18,741 bases of DNA from Aquificota bacterium (GTDB lineage: Bacteria > Aquificota > Aquificia > Aquificales > QOAS01). Positions 1-7,905 of the stretch are shown one piece after another. The stretch is taken from positions 1 through 18,741 of the forward strand of contig JALSNH010000055.1 of the NCBI GenBank assembly GCA_026987085.1, in the 5' to 3' direction. The notes beneath the pieces are model-generated. The model saw only the letters and a program-made list of their open reading frames with translations. It did no database searches and was not told where the DNA came from. Within the stretch, counting starts at the first letter, position 1, and each line of letters opens with the position of its first letter. Position numbers and translations under genes: made by a program.

Positions 1-2185
1 CCTTGCTTTTAACCTCACCCTCTTTGGTTTCCTGAACTATCGGTTCGTAAATAGGAATGAAATGCTCAACATTGTTGCCATGTTTTTCTACTATTACTCC
101 GTGGAAAACGTTGCCTTCGTTCTTTTTGATGAGGTCGAAAACGTGCCCCGCCGAGGCGGTAATTGTTAAAAATTTGTCTCCTAAGGAGACTTCCAAAACG
201 TCAATTTCTCCAACGCGGCGCCTTAGCGGTTTTCCAAAGAAGTTGGCTATGGTCCTCGCCTTGTTGGGAGATTCCACTATTACCAAAACCGGTTTAATGA
301 GTTCCTTAACCTCTTTTGGAACTTCTCCCCTTAAGAACCTTAAAACATTCTCCCTATCCTTTTCAATTTCTTCAAAGAGGGTTTTTAAATCGACCTCCTT
401 AAACGGAACAAAATCTATATCCTCGCTGAACCATTTGACCTTTTTACGGAGGTTGTTGAAGGCCTTTATATCGTCGACCAAAACGAGGGAAAAACCTTTG
501 GTAAGACCACCGGCGTAGAGCCTCGAAGTTCTACCCGACGCTTGGAGGTATCCGGTAACATCGGCCACAACGAGCGAATACCCCTCCTTAGGGTCCCACC
601 GTAGGGTAATCTCTTCGCTCTCTTTAATCTTTTCGAGGACCTCCGGATGCTCTATAAATGCCCTTACTTCGTTCCTTATGCTTTCGATAATCTCCTTTAG
701 ACGTTCGTTTTGCTCTATAAATTCCTCCGAAAGGTAGGAGTATTTCCTTAAACGCTCTATCCAACGGTCGAGCTTTTGGAGATACTTTTCTCGGAGTTCT
801 TTGTCTTTCGCTATCAAGGGCCTTAAAGCAACCAACGCCCAAAGGATGTGGGAGAGGTGCTCCTCCACTTTGAGAGTAAATTTGAGTTTGGGAACACCCA
901 CAAAGAGGGCGTACCTAACAACGTGGGGCATATCAAAACCGCGGGCAAGTGGGTTCCTATAGGAGGCTATACCTACAAAGGCGTTAACCTTACCCTCCTC
1001 GTAATCCTTTAGGTGTTTATCGAGTTCTTCGTAGCTCCTTACGTTGAGACCTTTTTTATTGAGATACTCCACAAGGCGGTCGACCTCTTCTCTTCCCCTA
1101 TCTTGGGAGATATAGATTAGTCCACCCTTCGGGTGCTGTTTTACAAACTCGTAAACGAAATCCCATAAAGGTTTGTGGTCCTCTATAGATTTTTCCCCGT
1201 TGAGGAACTTGTCCTCATAACTATCGACCACGTTGCGGAGATAAAAGAGAGGTCTACCTACCTCAAAACCGAGAAGTTCCCTAAAGAGTTTTATCCTTTC
1301 ACTGCGGGGGTTGGAAGTTGCGGAGGAAACTATCAAAACACCTTTTCTAACCTTTTCCGCGTGCTTCCTTAACTTTTCTTCCTCTTTGCGGAGCTTTTCC
1401 CACTCCTCGGGGGAGGCGTTCGGTTTTTGGGCAAGCTCTTTGCGAAGTTTAATAATTCTCAAAGCCCACTCTATATCCTTTTCGGAAAAGCCAAGGAGGT
1501 AAAGTGCCTTATCGATATTTTTTGCAGTTTTAAGGAAGCTATCCACATCGTCGACAAATATCAAAGAAAAAATGCCCTTCGGGATATGTTCAATGTTGCG
1601 GTAGAGAAACATTGAGGTGGAAACCAAAATTCGAAAATCGCCCGCCTCTAGCCGTTTAAATCTCTCCTCCCGCTGCTTCTTTGTAAGGGAGGGTTTTTCT
1701 CCAAAATAGAGGAGGTACTCTTCGGGAACACCCATTTTGCGGAGCTTTAGAAGGGCCTGCTCCACCAAAAGGCGGGTCGGAAATATTAGATAACTCTTTT
1801 GGTGCTTTTCTTTTGCCAAATAGAAACTCAAAGTGAGGCCGAAGGTGGTTTTACCTATACCGGTGGGGGCCAAAAGGGCAAAGCTCCTACCGAGGAAAAA
1901 TCTCCTAGCCCACGCCCTCTGAAGGGACCAAGGATAGGATTTATGCACCCTATAAAAGAACTCGGAAAATTCGTTATCGAAATCCTTAAGTTGGCAAATC
2001 TCTTTAAAGTCCCTTTTAAGGTTTCCCAAATTTTCAAGTTCCACACATGCGAGGTCCCGGTCTATCTCCTCTCCTTTCAGTGGTAAACATTTGGAACAGG
2101 GAAGTCCCAATTCGAGCCTTCTATTGCTTATCGGTCCTCCGCAGTTGGGACAGGACTTTTCAAAAATCGCCTTTACCTTTTCCAT
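1..2185 (-). CDS. rgy: Reverse gyrase, N-terminal 728 residues (3' end beyond window)
   Basis: Reverse gyrase couples a superfamily-2 helicase to a type IA topoisomerase and introduces positive supercoils; it is found essentially only in hyperthermophiles and some thermophiles. Translating the minus strand from ATG 2185 gives one open frame running off the window's left edge. Visible in order: an N-terminal zinc finger (C12-x2-C15, C30-x2-C33); a Q-motif-like SLQ at Q89; Walker A APTGIGKTT at 106-114; a DDVD box at 212-215, the reverse gyrase form of DEAD; SAT motif III; motif VI QASGRTSR from Q548; then the start of the TOPRIM/topoisomerase part, VESPNKAR, around E638. About 1100-1200 residues are usual, so the topoisomerase C-terminus and catalytic tyrosine lie outside. 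No strong ribosome-binding site precedes the ATG. It is divergent from pstA. Identification is very secure; the exact start is probable. Confidence 0.96.
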   Translation of the reverse strand, partial: MEKVKAIFEKSCPNCGGPISNRRLELGLPCSKCLPLKGEEIDRDLACVELENLGNLKRDFKEICQLKDFDNEFSEFFYRVHKSYPWSLQRAWARRFFLGRSFALLAPTGIGKTTFGLTLSFYLAKEKHQKSYLIFPTRLLVEQALLKLRKMGVPEEYLLYFGEKPSLTKKQREERFKRLEAGDFRILVSTSMFLYRNIEHIPKGIFSLIFVDDVDSFLKTAKNIDKALYLLGFSEKDIEWALRIIKLRKELAQKPNASPEEWEKLRKEEEKLRKHAEKVRKGVLIVSSATSNPRSERIKLFRELLGFEVGRPLFYLRNVVDSYEDKFLNGEKSIEDHKPLWDFVYEFVKQHPKGGLIYISQDRGREEVDRLVEYLNKKGLNVRSYEELDKHLKDYEEGKVNAFVGIASYRNPLARGFDMPHVVRYALFVGVPKLKFTLKVEEHLSHILWALVALRPLIAKDKELREKYLQKLDRWIERLRKYSYLSEEFIEQNERLKEIIESIRNEVRAFIEHPEVLEKIKESEEITLRWDPKEGYSLVVADVTGYLQASGRTSRLYAGGLTKGFSLVLVDDIKAFNNLRKKVKWFSEDIDFVPFKEVDLKTLFEEIEKDRENVLRFLRGEVPKEVKELIKPVLVIVESPNKARTIANFFGKPLRRRVGEIDVLEVSLGDKFLTITASAGHVFDLIKKNEGNVFHGVIVEKHGNNVEHFIPIYEPIVQETKEGEVKSK

Positions 2186-2204
2186 AGCCGTTATATGAAC
2201 TTCT

Positions 2205-2232
2205 TTAATAACACTAAAAGAAACTTTTTCAA
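2205..2232 (-). promoter_or_regulatory. Possible promoter of reverse gyrase
   Basis: On the minus strand a TTGAAA (2232-2227) and a TATTAA (2210-2205) lie 16 bases apart, resembling sigma-70-type -35 and -10 boxes. Transcription would start about a dozen bases before the rgy ATG, giving a very short leader. This is a pattern match in A+T-rich sequence, where chance matches are common. Confidence 0.3.
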
Positions 2233-2267
2233 TCCTTTTAACCGAAAGTTAACGGTGGCAAGGTAGA

Positions 2268-3140
2268 ATGTTTAAACTAAAAATGGCCGATAGAGTTATT
2301 CCCAAGTCGGTTCTTTTAAAGAGAAAAGCAACAAATTTGGTATTTCTAACCTTAACCTGGTTGGCTGTAGGTATAGGACTTTCGATTCTATTTTGGATAC
2401 TTGGATATTTGACTTTAAAGGGAATTCAGGGAATCAACATCGACCTTTTTACAAAGGTGGGCGGAAATCCGGACGATGGAGGTTTGCTTCACGCTTTCGT
2501 AGGCCACGCCATAATCTCGTTCCTTACCGTTTTAATAGGTGTTCCCGTGGGAATACTTATAGGTATCTACTTGGCGGAATATGCCCGTTTTAGCCGTTTT
2601 GGCAAGGTAATTAGCAACGTCAGCGATATTATGCTGGCAGCTCCATCGATAGTTATAGGCGTTTTTGTTTACATCATTCTGGTAAAACCGCTAGGAACCT
2701 TCAATGCTTTAGCTGGAGCTGTCTCTTTGGCGATTTTAATGATTCCGGTTATTTTAAAAACCACCGAAAATATGCTCCATCTGGTTCCCGATACTTTAAG
2801 GGAAGCTGCTATAGCTTTAGGTGCACCTAAGTGGAGGGTTATACTCTCCGTTGTTCTGCCTTCTGCCAAATTTGGAATTTTAACCGGTATTATTCTCGGT
2901 ATAGCCCGTATAGTTGGAGAAACTGCTCCTTTACTCTTTACCTCTTTTAATAATAACTTCTTGAACTTTAATATCTTCAAACCGATGGCTTCCTTGACGG
3001 TAACTATTTATCAATACGCTCTTTCTCCCTTTCCCAACTGGCAAAAGCAAGCTTTCGCCGCTGCCCTGATACTCACCCTCTTTGTGCTTTTTGCAACCCT
3101 TACCGCAAAACTAATCCTACAAAGGAAATTTAAGGTTTAG
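2268..3140 (+). CDS. pstA: Phosphate ABC transporter permease PstA (solitary)
   Basis: One of the two membrane subunits of the PstSCAB high-affinity phosphate importer, acting in the inner membrane. The 290-residue length is normal for PstA. After a basic N-terminus there is a first membrane helix (about 24-50). A periplasmic stretch then leads into the conserved GGLLHAFVGHAI region, where the MetI-like permease domain begins, followed by further hydrophobic helices. The cytoplasmic EAA loop that docks on the ATPase (REAAIALGAPKWR, about 178-190) and the following GIARIVGETAPL are characteristic. Start ATG 2268 follows a weak AAGG; ATG 2283 is an alternative. It is flanked by divergent rgy and convergent dnaG, so pstS, pstC and pstB are not beside it. 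Its last 11 bases overlap the end of dnaG. No Pho box was recognised. Confidence 0.9.
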   Translation: MFKLKMADRVIPKSVLLKRKATNLVFLTLTWLAVGIGLSILFWILGYLTLKGIQGINIDLFTKVGGNPDDGGLLHAFVGHAIISFLTVLIGVPVGILIGIYLAEYARFSRFGKVISNVSDIMLAAPSIVIGVFVYIILVKPLGTFNALAGAVSLAILMIPVILKTTENMLHLVPDTLREAAIALGAPKWRVILSVVLPSAKFGILTGIILGIARIVGETAPLLFTSFNNNFLNFNIFKPMASLTVTIYQYALSPFPNWQKQAFAAALILTLFVLFATLTAKLILQRKFKV

Positions 3141-4779
3141 GTTGCCCTTTTAGGTTTTCCTTGAACTTCTTATACATTTCCCGTTCAAACTTATTCAAAC
3201 CTTCCAAAAGGAGTTTAAATTTCTGCAGTTCCTCCCCGGAGATGGTTCCCTTTTTTAACTTCTCCTCTAGATGGTAGAGTTCTTCAAATATCTCCTCCAA
3301 CTGTAGGTTCTTTTCAAAGAGCTTCCCGCGGGCGGTTCGAAAGCGTTCCTCCAAATTGGTAGTATCTATTTCGAACAACCACTTTGGAAGTTTTTCCTTT
3401 TTACCTTCCAAAATATTTAAGGCCCACTCTTTTACTTTGGGAGACAGTTTATAGTTTTCCAGTTCGATATCTGTCGGCTCTAAATAAAGAAGGCCCAAGA
3501 GGAAATCGACCTCGGCGGTATCTATGTCGGTTGGAACCGACAGCTTTTTTAAGGATAGCCACTTTTTCCTTTTTCCCCGAAGGGGGATTCCTACCTTTTC
3601 CTCAAAGGTTTTAAACCAAAGTTCCCTTTTAATAGGGTCGGAAATTTTCGAGGCCAGCTCTCTGTAAAGTTTAGCTATTTTTTCTATCTTGTCGGAAGAT
3701 GCGTTTGCCGCTCTCTCTATAAGATAGTCCCTAACAGATTCCGCATTCTGAATAAGCTCTTTAATAGCTTTAAGACCTTCGTTTAAAACGAAAGTATCGG
3801 GGTCCTCCCCTTGCGGTAGAAAGGCGAAAAAAACTTCCAAATCAAAGGTAAGTAGCTTTTTGGCAGCCTCCAAAGCGGCTCTTCTTCCGGCAGCGTCGCC
3901 ATCAAACAGTAGAACCACTTTAGGAACCAGCTTTTTTATAATCCTCGCGTGGTGCTCCGTTAGACTTGTTCCCAAAGGAGCAACCGAATTTCTAAAACCG
4001 ACAGAGTTAAGTCTTATTACATCGAAATAACCTTCAACGATTATTAAAAATTCCTTGTCCCTTGCAGGTTCTCTTGCTCTATCCAGACCAAAAAGAGTTC
4101 TCTCTTTTTGAAATAGAAGACTATTAGGAGAGTTTTTATACTTAGGTTTCAAATCCTCCAATAGGGACCTTCCTCCAAAAGCTACAATTTTTCCAGTAAG
4201 GTTTCTTATCGGGATAGTTATCCGTTGATAGAAAAAATCTTTATATCTACCGTCGGCGGTTCTGAAAAAATGTTTTAGCTCCAAAAGGGGGTCGAAAATT
4301 TTATTTTTCCTCGCAAAGGAGACACTTTTAAACCCGTCTCCGCAGTATCCTATACCGAACTCTTCAACCAGTGAGGGGGAAAGCTTTCTGACCTTTAAAA
4401 GGTAGTCCCGTGCTTCCTTGGCCTTTAGTAGGTTTTCTTTATAAAATTCGCCCATCAACCGTAGGGCTTTGTAATACTCTCCCTCCTTTTCGGTATCTCC
4501 TAGTTCAATCGGTAAGTTGTAGCGTTCTACCAATAGTTTTGCAGCTTCAAAGTAAGAGAGGTTTTCATATTCGGCAACAAACTTTATAACATCGCCACCT
4601 TTTCCGCATCCAAAACATTTCCATATTCCTTTTGAAGGAGAAACGTAGAATGAGGGCGTTCTGTCGCTATGAAAGGGACACCTTGCAGCGTAAGAATTCC
4701 CCACCCGTTTTAGAGGAATGTATTCTCCTATAACTTCGACTATATCGAGCAGACTGCGAATTTTTTCGTAAACGGACAT
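3130..4779 (-). CDS. dnaG: DNA primase DnaG
   Basis: Makes RNA primers for Okazaki fragments and leading-strand initiation at the replication fork. The 549-residue protein shows the bacterial arrangement. The N-terminal CHC2 zinc-binding domain has C34, H37, C55 and C58 (CPFH and CFGC). The primase core contains KYKNSPNS at 213-220. The TOPRIM fold carries EGYFD at 249-253 with the catalytic glutamate, DGDAAG at 293-298 and EDPD near 325-328 for metal binding. A charged, helical C-terminal region (about 400-549) would serve as the DnaB helicase-binding domain; it is diverged and I assign it by position only. The gene is divergent from bioW and overlaps the end of pstA by 11 bases. It is not in the rpsU-dnaG-rpoD macromolecular synthesis operon, at least on the sides visible here. 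No clear Shine-Dalgarno precedes the ATG. Confidence 0.97.
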   Translation of the reverse strand: MSVYEKIRSLLDIVEVIGEYIPLKRVGNSYAARCPFHSDRTPSFYVSPSKGIWKCFGCGKGGDVIKFVAEYENLSYFEAAKLLVERYNLPIELGDTEKEGEYYKALRLMGEFYKENLLKAKEARDYLLKVRKLSPSLVEEFGIGYCGDGFKSVSFARKNKIFDPLLELKHFFRTADGRYKDFFYQRITIPIRNLTGKIVAFGGRSLLEDLKPKYKNSPNSLLFQKERTLFGLDRAREPARDKEFLIIVEGYFDVIRLNSVGFRNSVAPLGTSLTEHHARIIKKLVPKVVLLFDGDAAGRRAALEAAKKLLTFDLEVFFAFLPQGEDPDTFVLNEGLKAIKELIQNAESVRDYLIERAANASSDKIEKIAKLYRELASKISDPIKRELWFKTFEEKVGIPLRGKRKKWLSLKKLSVPTDIDTAEVDFLLGLLYLEPTDIELENYKLSPKVKEWALNILEGKKEKLPKWLFEIDTTNLEERFRTARGKLFEKNLQLEEIFEELYHLEEKLKKGTISGEELQKFKLLLEGLNKFEREMYKKFKENLKGQPKP

Positions 4780-4855
4780 TCCGAAATTTAAAAAAAAGTA
4801 TACCTTTAGAAATAAGTAGCAACCGAAGAAGAAATTTTTAAATATCCCTCTCTAG

Positions 4856-5599
4856 ATGGAGGAAAGGTTTTATTCAATCCGTATGAGGGCATCTTTGGAA
4901 GGAAAACATATTTCGGGACAGGAAAGAATAGTGCCTTATCAAAAATTGGAAGAAACTATTTTGGAACTTCATCGACGCCCTTCGGAGGATTGGGATTTCC
5001 AAACTATTAAAGTTGAGTTGTTAAAAGAACCTCCCCAAGTTTTGGAAAAATCTTTAAAAGTTAAAAGCTATAAATTTTCTTGCATTCCTCTCGCCCACAA
5101 TTTTATAGCTGGCCTTTTAGAGGAGGAACACGGTATAAATCGCCATTTTGTAAAGTCGCTTATATCGAAACTACTTTCGGGAATAAATAACGGATGGAAC
5201 CTTCCCGGTGCTCTTATTGTAGAACCAACAACAGGAGAGGTTGTAAATCCCAAATCTTCAAAAGGAATTCGGACCATTCTCTTCGATTGGGTTGAAAGGG
5301 AGAAAGTAAAAAAACTCCTTTTGGAAAAGGGTTATACGGTCCGAACTTTAGATGCTTTGGCGTTGGCAACAAAAAATGTTTTCTGCGGTGTTGAAGCCGA
5401 AATTTGCATCAGCGACGATCCAAACTACACAACCGGCTATGTAGCTTCCGCCAAACTGGGGTATGTAAGAATTTTCCCAATAAAGGAAAAAGGTAGTCCC
5501 TTCGGGGGAAGGATTTACTTTGTAAGAAGGGAGAATTTGGAAAAAACCTTAGAATGTTTGAGAAAAAAACCGCTCCTAATAAAGGAACCGGATATTTAA
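4856..5599 (+). CDS. bioW: 6-carboxyhexanoate--CoA ligase (pimeloyl-CoA synthetase) BioW
   Basis: BioW activates free pimelate with ATP and CoA to pimeloyl-CoA, the acyl donor used by BioF in biotin synthesis. The 247 residues are close to the usual family size of about 250. Family motifs run the length of the protein: YSIRMRAS (6-13) and HISGQERIV (18-26) near the N-terminus, NPKSSKGIRT (131-140), DALALATK (165-172), and CISDDPNYTTGYVASAKLGY (184-203) followed by a glycine-rich GSPFGGRIYFV. The start ATG 4856 keeps the conserved N-terminal motif complete; no Shine-Dalgarno is visible upstream. No other biotin gene (bioF, bioA, bioD, bioB) lies in the window, so the rest of the pathway must be elsewhere if biotin is made. 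A short unknown gene follows 38 bases downstream, probably co-transcribed. Confidence 0.93.
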   Translation: MEERFYSIRMRASLEGKHISGQERIVPYQKLEETILELHRRPSEDWDFQTIKVELLKEPPQVLEKSLKVKSYKFSCIPLAHNFIAGLLEEEHGINRHFVKSLISKLLSGINNGWNLPGALIVEPTTGEVVNPKSSKGIRTILFDWVEREKVKKLLLEKGYTVRTLDALALATKNVFCGVEAEICISDDPNYTTGYVASAKLGYVRIFPIKEKGSPFGGRIYFVRRENLEKTLECLRKKPLLIKEPDI

Positions 5600-5637
5600 A
5601 ATACACCTGGAGATTTAAAAGTTCAAAATAGTTTCCA

Positions 5638-6033
5638 ATGTTTAGGGTAAAAAAGGTCGAGGTATATCCTTCGAAGGAAAAGTTTGGAATAGTTCACAAA
5701 TTGGTGGTGGAAGGTGAAAATATTGAGGCTTTAAAAGAATCTTTTCAACAATTTTCTTCCGCTCAAAGTTTTGAAACTGAAGATAACTCTATAAGTTTGG
5801 AGTTTGACAACCAAAATAGGTTCAAATTTGAGTTGGAAAAACCTTTGGAGGAATTTTACAACGAGGAGGTTCACCAAGCGTGGAAATCTATGGTTGCCGA
5901 TGCCTTGGGAATGGAGGAACCATTTCGATTTTACTCTTTCTACACCGAAAGTGGCGAACATTTGGGAACTGTAGCATTTAAACAGGATTGCGAGACTTTC
6001 CACCCAATAATTTTGATTTACAAAAAGTTTTAA
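5638..6033 (+). CDS. Conserved-looking hypothetical protein, 131 aa, downstream of bioW
   Basis: I do not recognise this protein. It is soluble-looking, acidic and charged, with no signal peptide or membrane helix. The pattern of short hydrophobic strands (VKKVEVYP, HKLVVEG, SISLEF, RFKFEL) followed by a helical stretch (about 78-95) and further strands (RFYSFYTE, HLGTVAF, PIILIYKKF) suggests a small alpha/beta fold. It has one cysteine, C118, and no recognisable catalytic motif. It begins 38 bases after bioW in the same direction and ends directly at a strong intrinsic terminator, so bioW plus this gene form a probable two-gene transcription unit. A biotin-related role would be inference from position alone. 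The coding call rests on an uninterrupted frame, a fitting position before a terminator, and protein-like composition. Confidence 0.75.
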   Translation: MFRVKKVEVYPSKEKFGIVHKLVVEGENIEALKESFQQFSSAQSFETEDNSISLEFDNQNRFKFELEKPLEEFYNEEVHQAWKSMVADALGMEEPFRFYSFYTESGEHLGTVAFKQDCETFHPIILIYKKF

Positions 6034-6061
6034 AAACCGCCCGGTAAGGGCGGCTTTTTTT
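6032..6061. terminator. Intrinsic terminator, probably bidirectional, between the 131-aa gene and infA
   Basis: A six-base-pair all-GC stem CCGCCC (6037-6042) / GGGCGG (6048-6053) with loop GGTAA is followed by a run of seven T (6055-6061) and preceded by five A (6032-6036). It starts on the last base of the stop codon of the upstream + gene. On the minus strand, after infA, the same hairpin is followed by five T, so it can serve both convergent units. Confidence 0.9.
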
Positions 6062-6065
6062 CTTG

Positions 6066-6314
6066 TTATAAGCGGTAAATTATGCGACCTCTGGTAAGGT
6101 CGTAGGGAGTAAGCTCAACCTTTACACGGTCGCCCGGGACAATTCTTATAAAGTGAACCCTCATCTTTCCGGAAAGGTGGGCCAAAACTTCGTGTCCCGT
6201 ATCCAGTTTAACCCTAAAAAGGCCGTTGGGTAAAGCTTCGGTTATCTCACCTTCCATAACTATACCGGTTTCCTTCTTGTGCTCTTCCTGCTTTTTCTTT
6301 TTTTTCTTTCCCAT
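6066..6314 (-). CDS. infA: Translation initiation factor IF-1 with lysine-rich N-terminal extension
   Basis: IF-1 occupies the 30S A site during initiation and assists IF-2 and IF-3. From about residue 19 the protein follows the family closely: EGEITEALPNGLFRVKLD, then GHEVLAHLSGKMRVHFIRI, GDRVKVELTPYDLTRGRI and a C-terminal arginine. This is the single S1-type OB-fold. E. coli IF-1 is 72 residues; this one is 82 from ATG 6314 because the N-terminus has an extra basic segment starting GKKKKKKQEEHKKETG. A TTG one codon upstream (6317) is in frame but a less likely start. The gene stands alone, outside the ribosomal protein cluster where infA often sits, convergent to the bioW unit and divergent from murJ. 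Confidence 0.94.
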   Translation of the reverse strand: MGKKKKKKQEEHKKETGIVMEGEITEALPNGLFRVKLDTGHEVLAHLSGKMRVHFIRIVPGDRVKVELTPYDLTRGRIIYRL

Positions 6315-6342
6315 CAAAAGTTATTAATTATTTCGCTTCCTT

Positions 6343-6361
6343 AAAAAGGTTCCACCTTTTT
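6343..6361. repeat. Perfect inverted repeat between infA and murJ
   Basis: AAAAAGGT (6343-6350) and ACCTTTTT (6354-6361) form an eight-base-pair stem around a three-base loop, TCC, inside the 70-base gap between the divergent infA and murJ starts. It lies 29 bases before the infA ATG and 23 bases before the murJ ATG. It could be a regulator site or a leader hairpin. It contains its own T run, but ending transcription this close to two gene starts would be odd. Confidence 0.45.
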
Positions 6362-6384
6362 GCTTTAACCTCTTTTGTTTGCCT

Positions 6385-7845
6385 ATGGGTAGAAATTCCC
6401 GAGAAGGTGGAAAAAGTTTTCACCGCTCCCTATTGGAGGGTGGTTTGGGAGTTCTTTCCAGCCGGGTGTTGGGTTTTGTTAGGGAGTTTCTTACAGCCTA
6501 CTTTTTTGGAGCTTCCCAAGCAACCGACGCTTTTTTTATAGCGTGGAAAATTCCCAACCTTTTTAGGAGGGTTTTGGGAGAGGGAGCCTTCGATAGGGTT
6601 CTTTTGGCCTACCTGCGGGAGGGTTTTAATAGGGAATTTCTCCAAAAGGTTCTGTTTTGGAGCGTTTTTACAAGTTTCTTGGTGGCGGTTTTTTTGGCCA
6701 TTACCGCTCCCTTTGCGGTCGATTTGATATATCCCAACGGTGCGGAGGAGGTAAAGGAGAGGGCGGTCTCCTTTTTGAGGATTATGGTCTTTTATCTACC
6801 TTTAATTACCATTACAAGTTTCTTTGCCGCCCTCTTTCAATATTTTCAACGCTACCTTTGGAGTTTTCTATCCCAGGCTGTGTTCAATATAGGTGCTATT
6901 TCTTTTCTTCTCCTCTTTGAGGGAGCTTTAGGTATTTATGCCCTCGTTTGGAGTATAATTTTCGGAGGTCTTCTTCAGGTCGCCTATATCTTAATCCTTT
7001 CCAAAAGGTTGAGAATTTTAATCCCTCCAAAGTTCGGTTTTCATAAAAAACTGGTTGAGTATTTTAGAAATCTCCTTCCCTCATTTTGGTCGGTTGGTAT
7101 AGGTCAAATATCGACCCTTTTGGAGGCCTTTTTTGCCTCCTTTGCCGGTGCGGGAACCTTATCCCACCTATATTACGCCTTTAGGCTTTACTATCTACCG
7201 GTGAGCGTCGTTGCCATAGTGGGCAGTCGGGTTAACTTTTCTAGCCTAGTAAGGTCGAAGGATAAAGGGGAGATTTTTGAACATTTGAAAAGAGCGGTGG
7301 AAGCTCTAATCTACCTGTTGGTTCCAATAACTTTAATAACCCTTGTTGTAGGTGAAAGCGCGGTAAAAATTCTTTACCAACACGGGGCCTTTTCACACGC
7401 CGATACCCAAAAAGTGGCTCTTTATTTGAAGATATACATTTGCGGGCTTTTAGGATTTTCCCTCTATCAACTGCTGTTAAACCTATACCATCTTCAAAAG
7501 AGGTTCTTTACAGCCTTTTTTCTATCCCTCCCTTTGGTGGTTGTTGAAATACTTGTTCCTCTTATTGGGATTTTTGTATTCCACACCGGAGGGTGGGTTA
7601 TAGCATTGGGAACCGCCTTAGGAGGGTGGGTAGGTTTTTTAACACTTTGCGGTTTGAATAGACTCTGTCCCTTTTTGGGAAAAGTTTTTATCGGCACCAC
7701 CAGAAGGGAATTTGTTAAATGGATGGCCACCTTAGGGTCTTTGATATTTGTAAAAGCAACCGTTTCGTGGAACCTTTTGCACTTTTCATTTGCCGCCCTT
7801 TGGGGGCTTTATTACCTGTATAACTTTAAAAAGAAAAGTTTTTAA
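6385..7845 (+). CDS. murJ: Lipid II flippase MurJ (MviN family)
   Basis: Flips undecaprenyl-linked peptidoglycan precursor (lipid II) across the inner membrane. The 486-residue protein is of usual size and is hydrophobic throughout, with roughly 13-14 membrane helices in the MOP exporter superfamily pattern. The N-terminus carries the family signature: LSSRVLGFVREFLTAYFFGA, then TDAFFIAWKIPNLFRRVLGE and GAFDRVLLAYLRE. These hold the arginines matching the essential cavity arginines of E. coli MurJ. A later NLYHLQKRFFTAFFLSLP stretch also fits. ATG 6385 is preferred over an in-frame TTG two codons earlier (6379); neither has a good Shine-Dalgarno. It is the first gene of a three-gene + run with the radical SAM gene and rsmD. 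Confidence 0.93.
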   Translation: MGRNSREGGKSFHRSLLEGGLGVLSSRVLGFVREFLTAYFFGASQATDAFFIAWKIPNLFRRVLGEGAFDRVLLAYLREGFNREFLQKVLFWSVFTSFLVAVFLAITAPFAVDLIYPNGAEEVKERAVSFLRIMVFYLPLITITSFFAALFQYFQRYLWSFLSQAVFNIGAISFLLLFEGALGIYALVWSIIFGGLLQVAYILILSKRLRILIPPKFGFHKKLVEYFRNLLPSFWSVGIGQISTLLEAFFASFAGAGTLSHLYYAFRLYYLPVSVVAIVGSRVNFSSLVRSKDKGEIFEHLKRAVEALIYLLVPITLITLVVGESAVKILYQHGAFSHADTQKVALYLKIYICGLLGFSLYQLLLNLYHLQKRFFTAFFLSLPLVVVEILVPLIGIFVFHTGGWVIALGTALGGWVGFLTLCGLNRLCPFLGKVFIGTTRREFVKWMATLGSLIFVKATVSWNLLHFSFAALWGLYYLYNFKKKSF

Positions 7846-7856
7846 AGCCTTGGTTT

Positions 7857-7878
7857 TTAAAATCTTGGTCGATTTTAA
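7857..7878. repeat. Short A+T-rich inverted repeat after murJ
   Basis: TTAAAATC (7857-7864) and GATTTTAA (7871-7878) make an eight-base-pair stem with a six-base loop in the 60-base gap between murJ and the radical SAM gene. Only one G-C pair is present and no T run follows on the + strand, so it is a poor terminator. It may be chance in A+T-rich sequence. Confidence 0.25.
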
Positions 7879-7905
7879 GATTCACTTTAACCTTTTAACG
7901 GTTAA

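Noticed and set aside
57..518. A 153-residue open frame on the + strand
   Set aside because: It lies wholly antisense to the reverse gyrase coding region and its product is low-complexity Ser/Leu/Lys-rich with no family resemblance.
1855..2086. Overlapping 63- and 95-residue frames on both strands
   Set aside because: Both fall inside the reverse gyrase helicase coding region around Walker A, which fully explains the conservation-like sequence.
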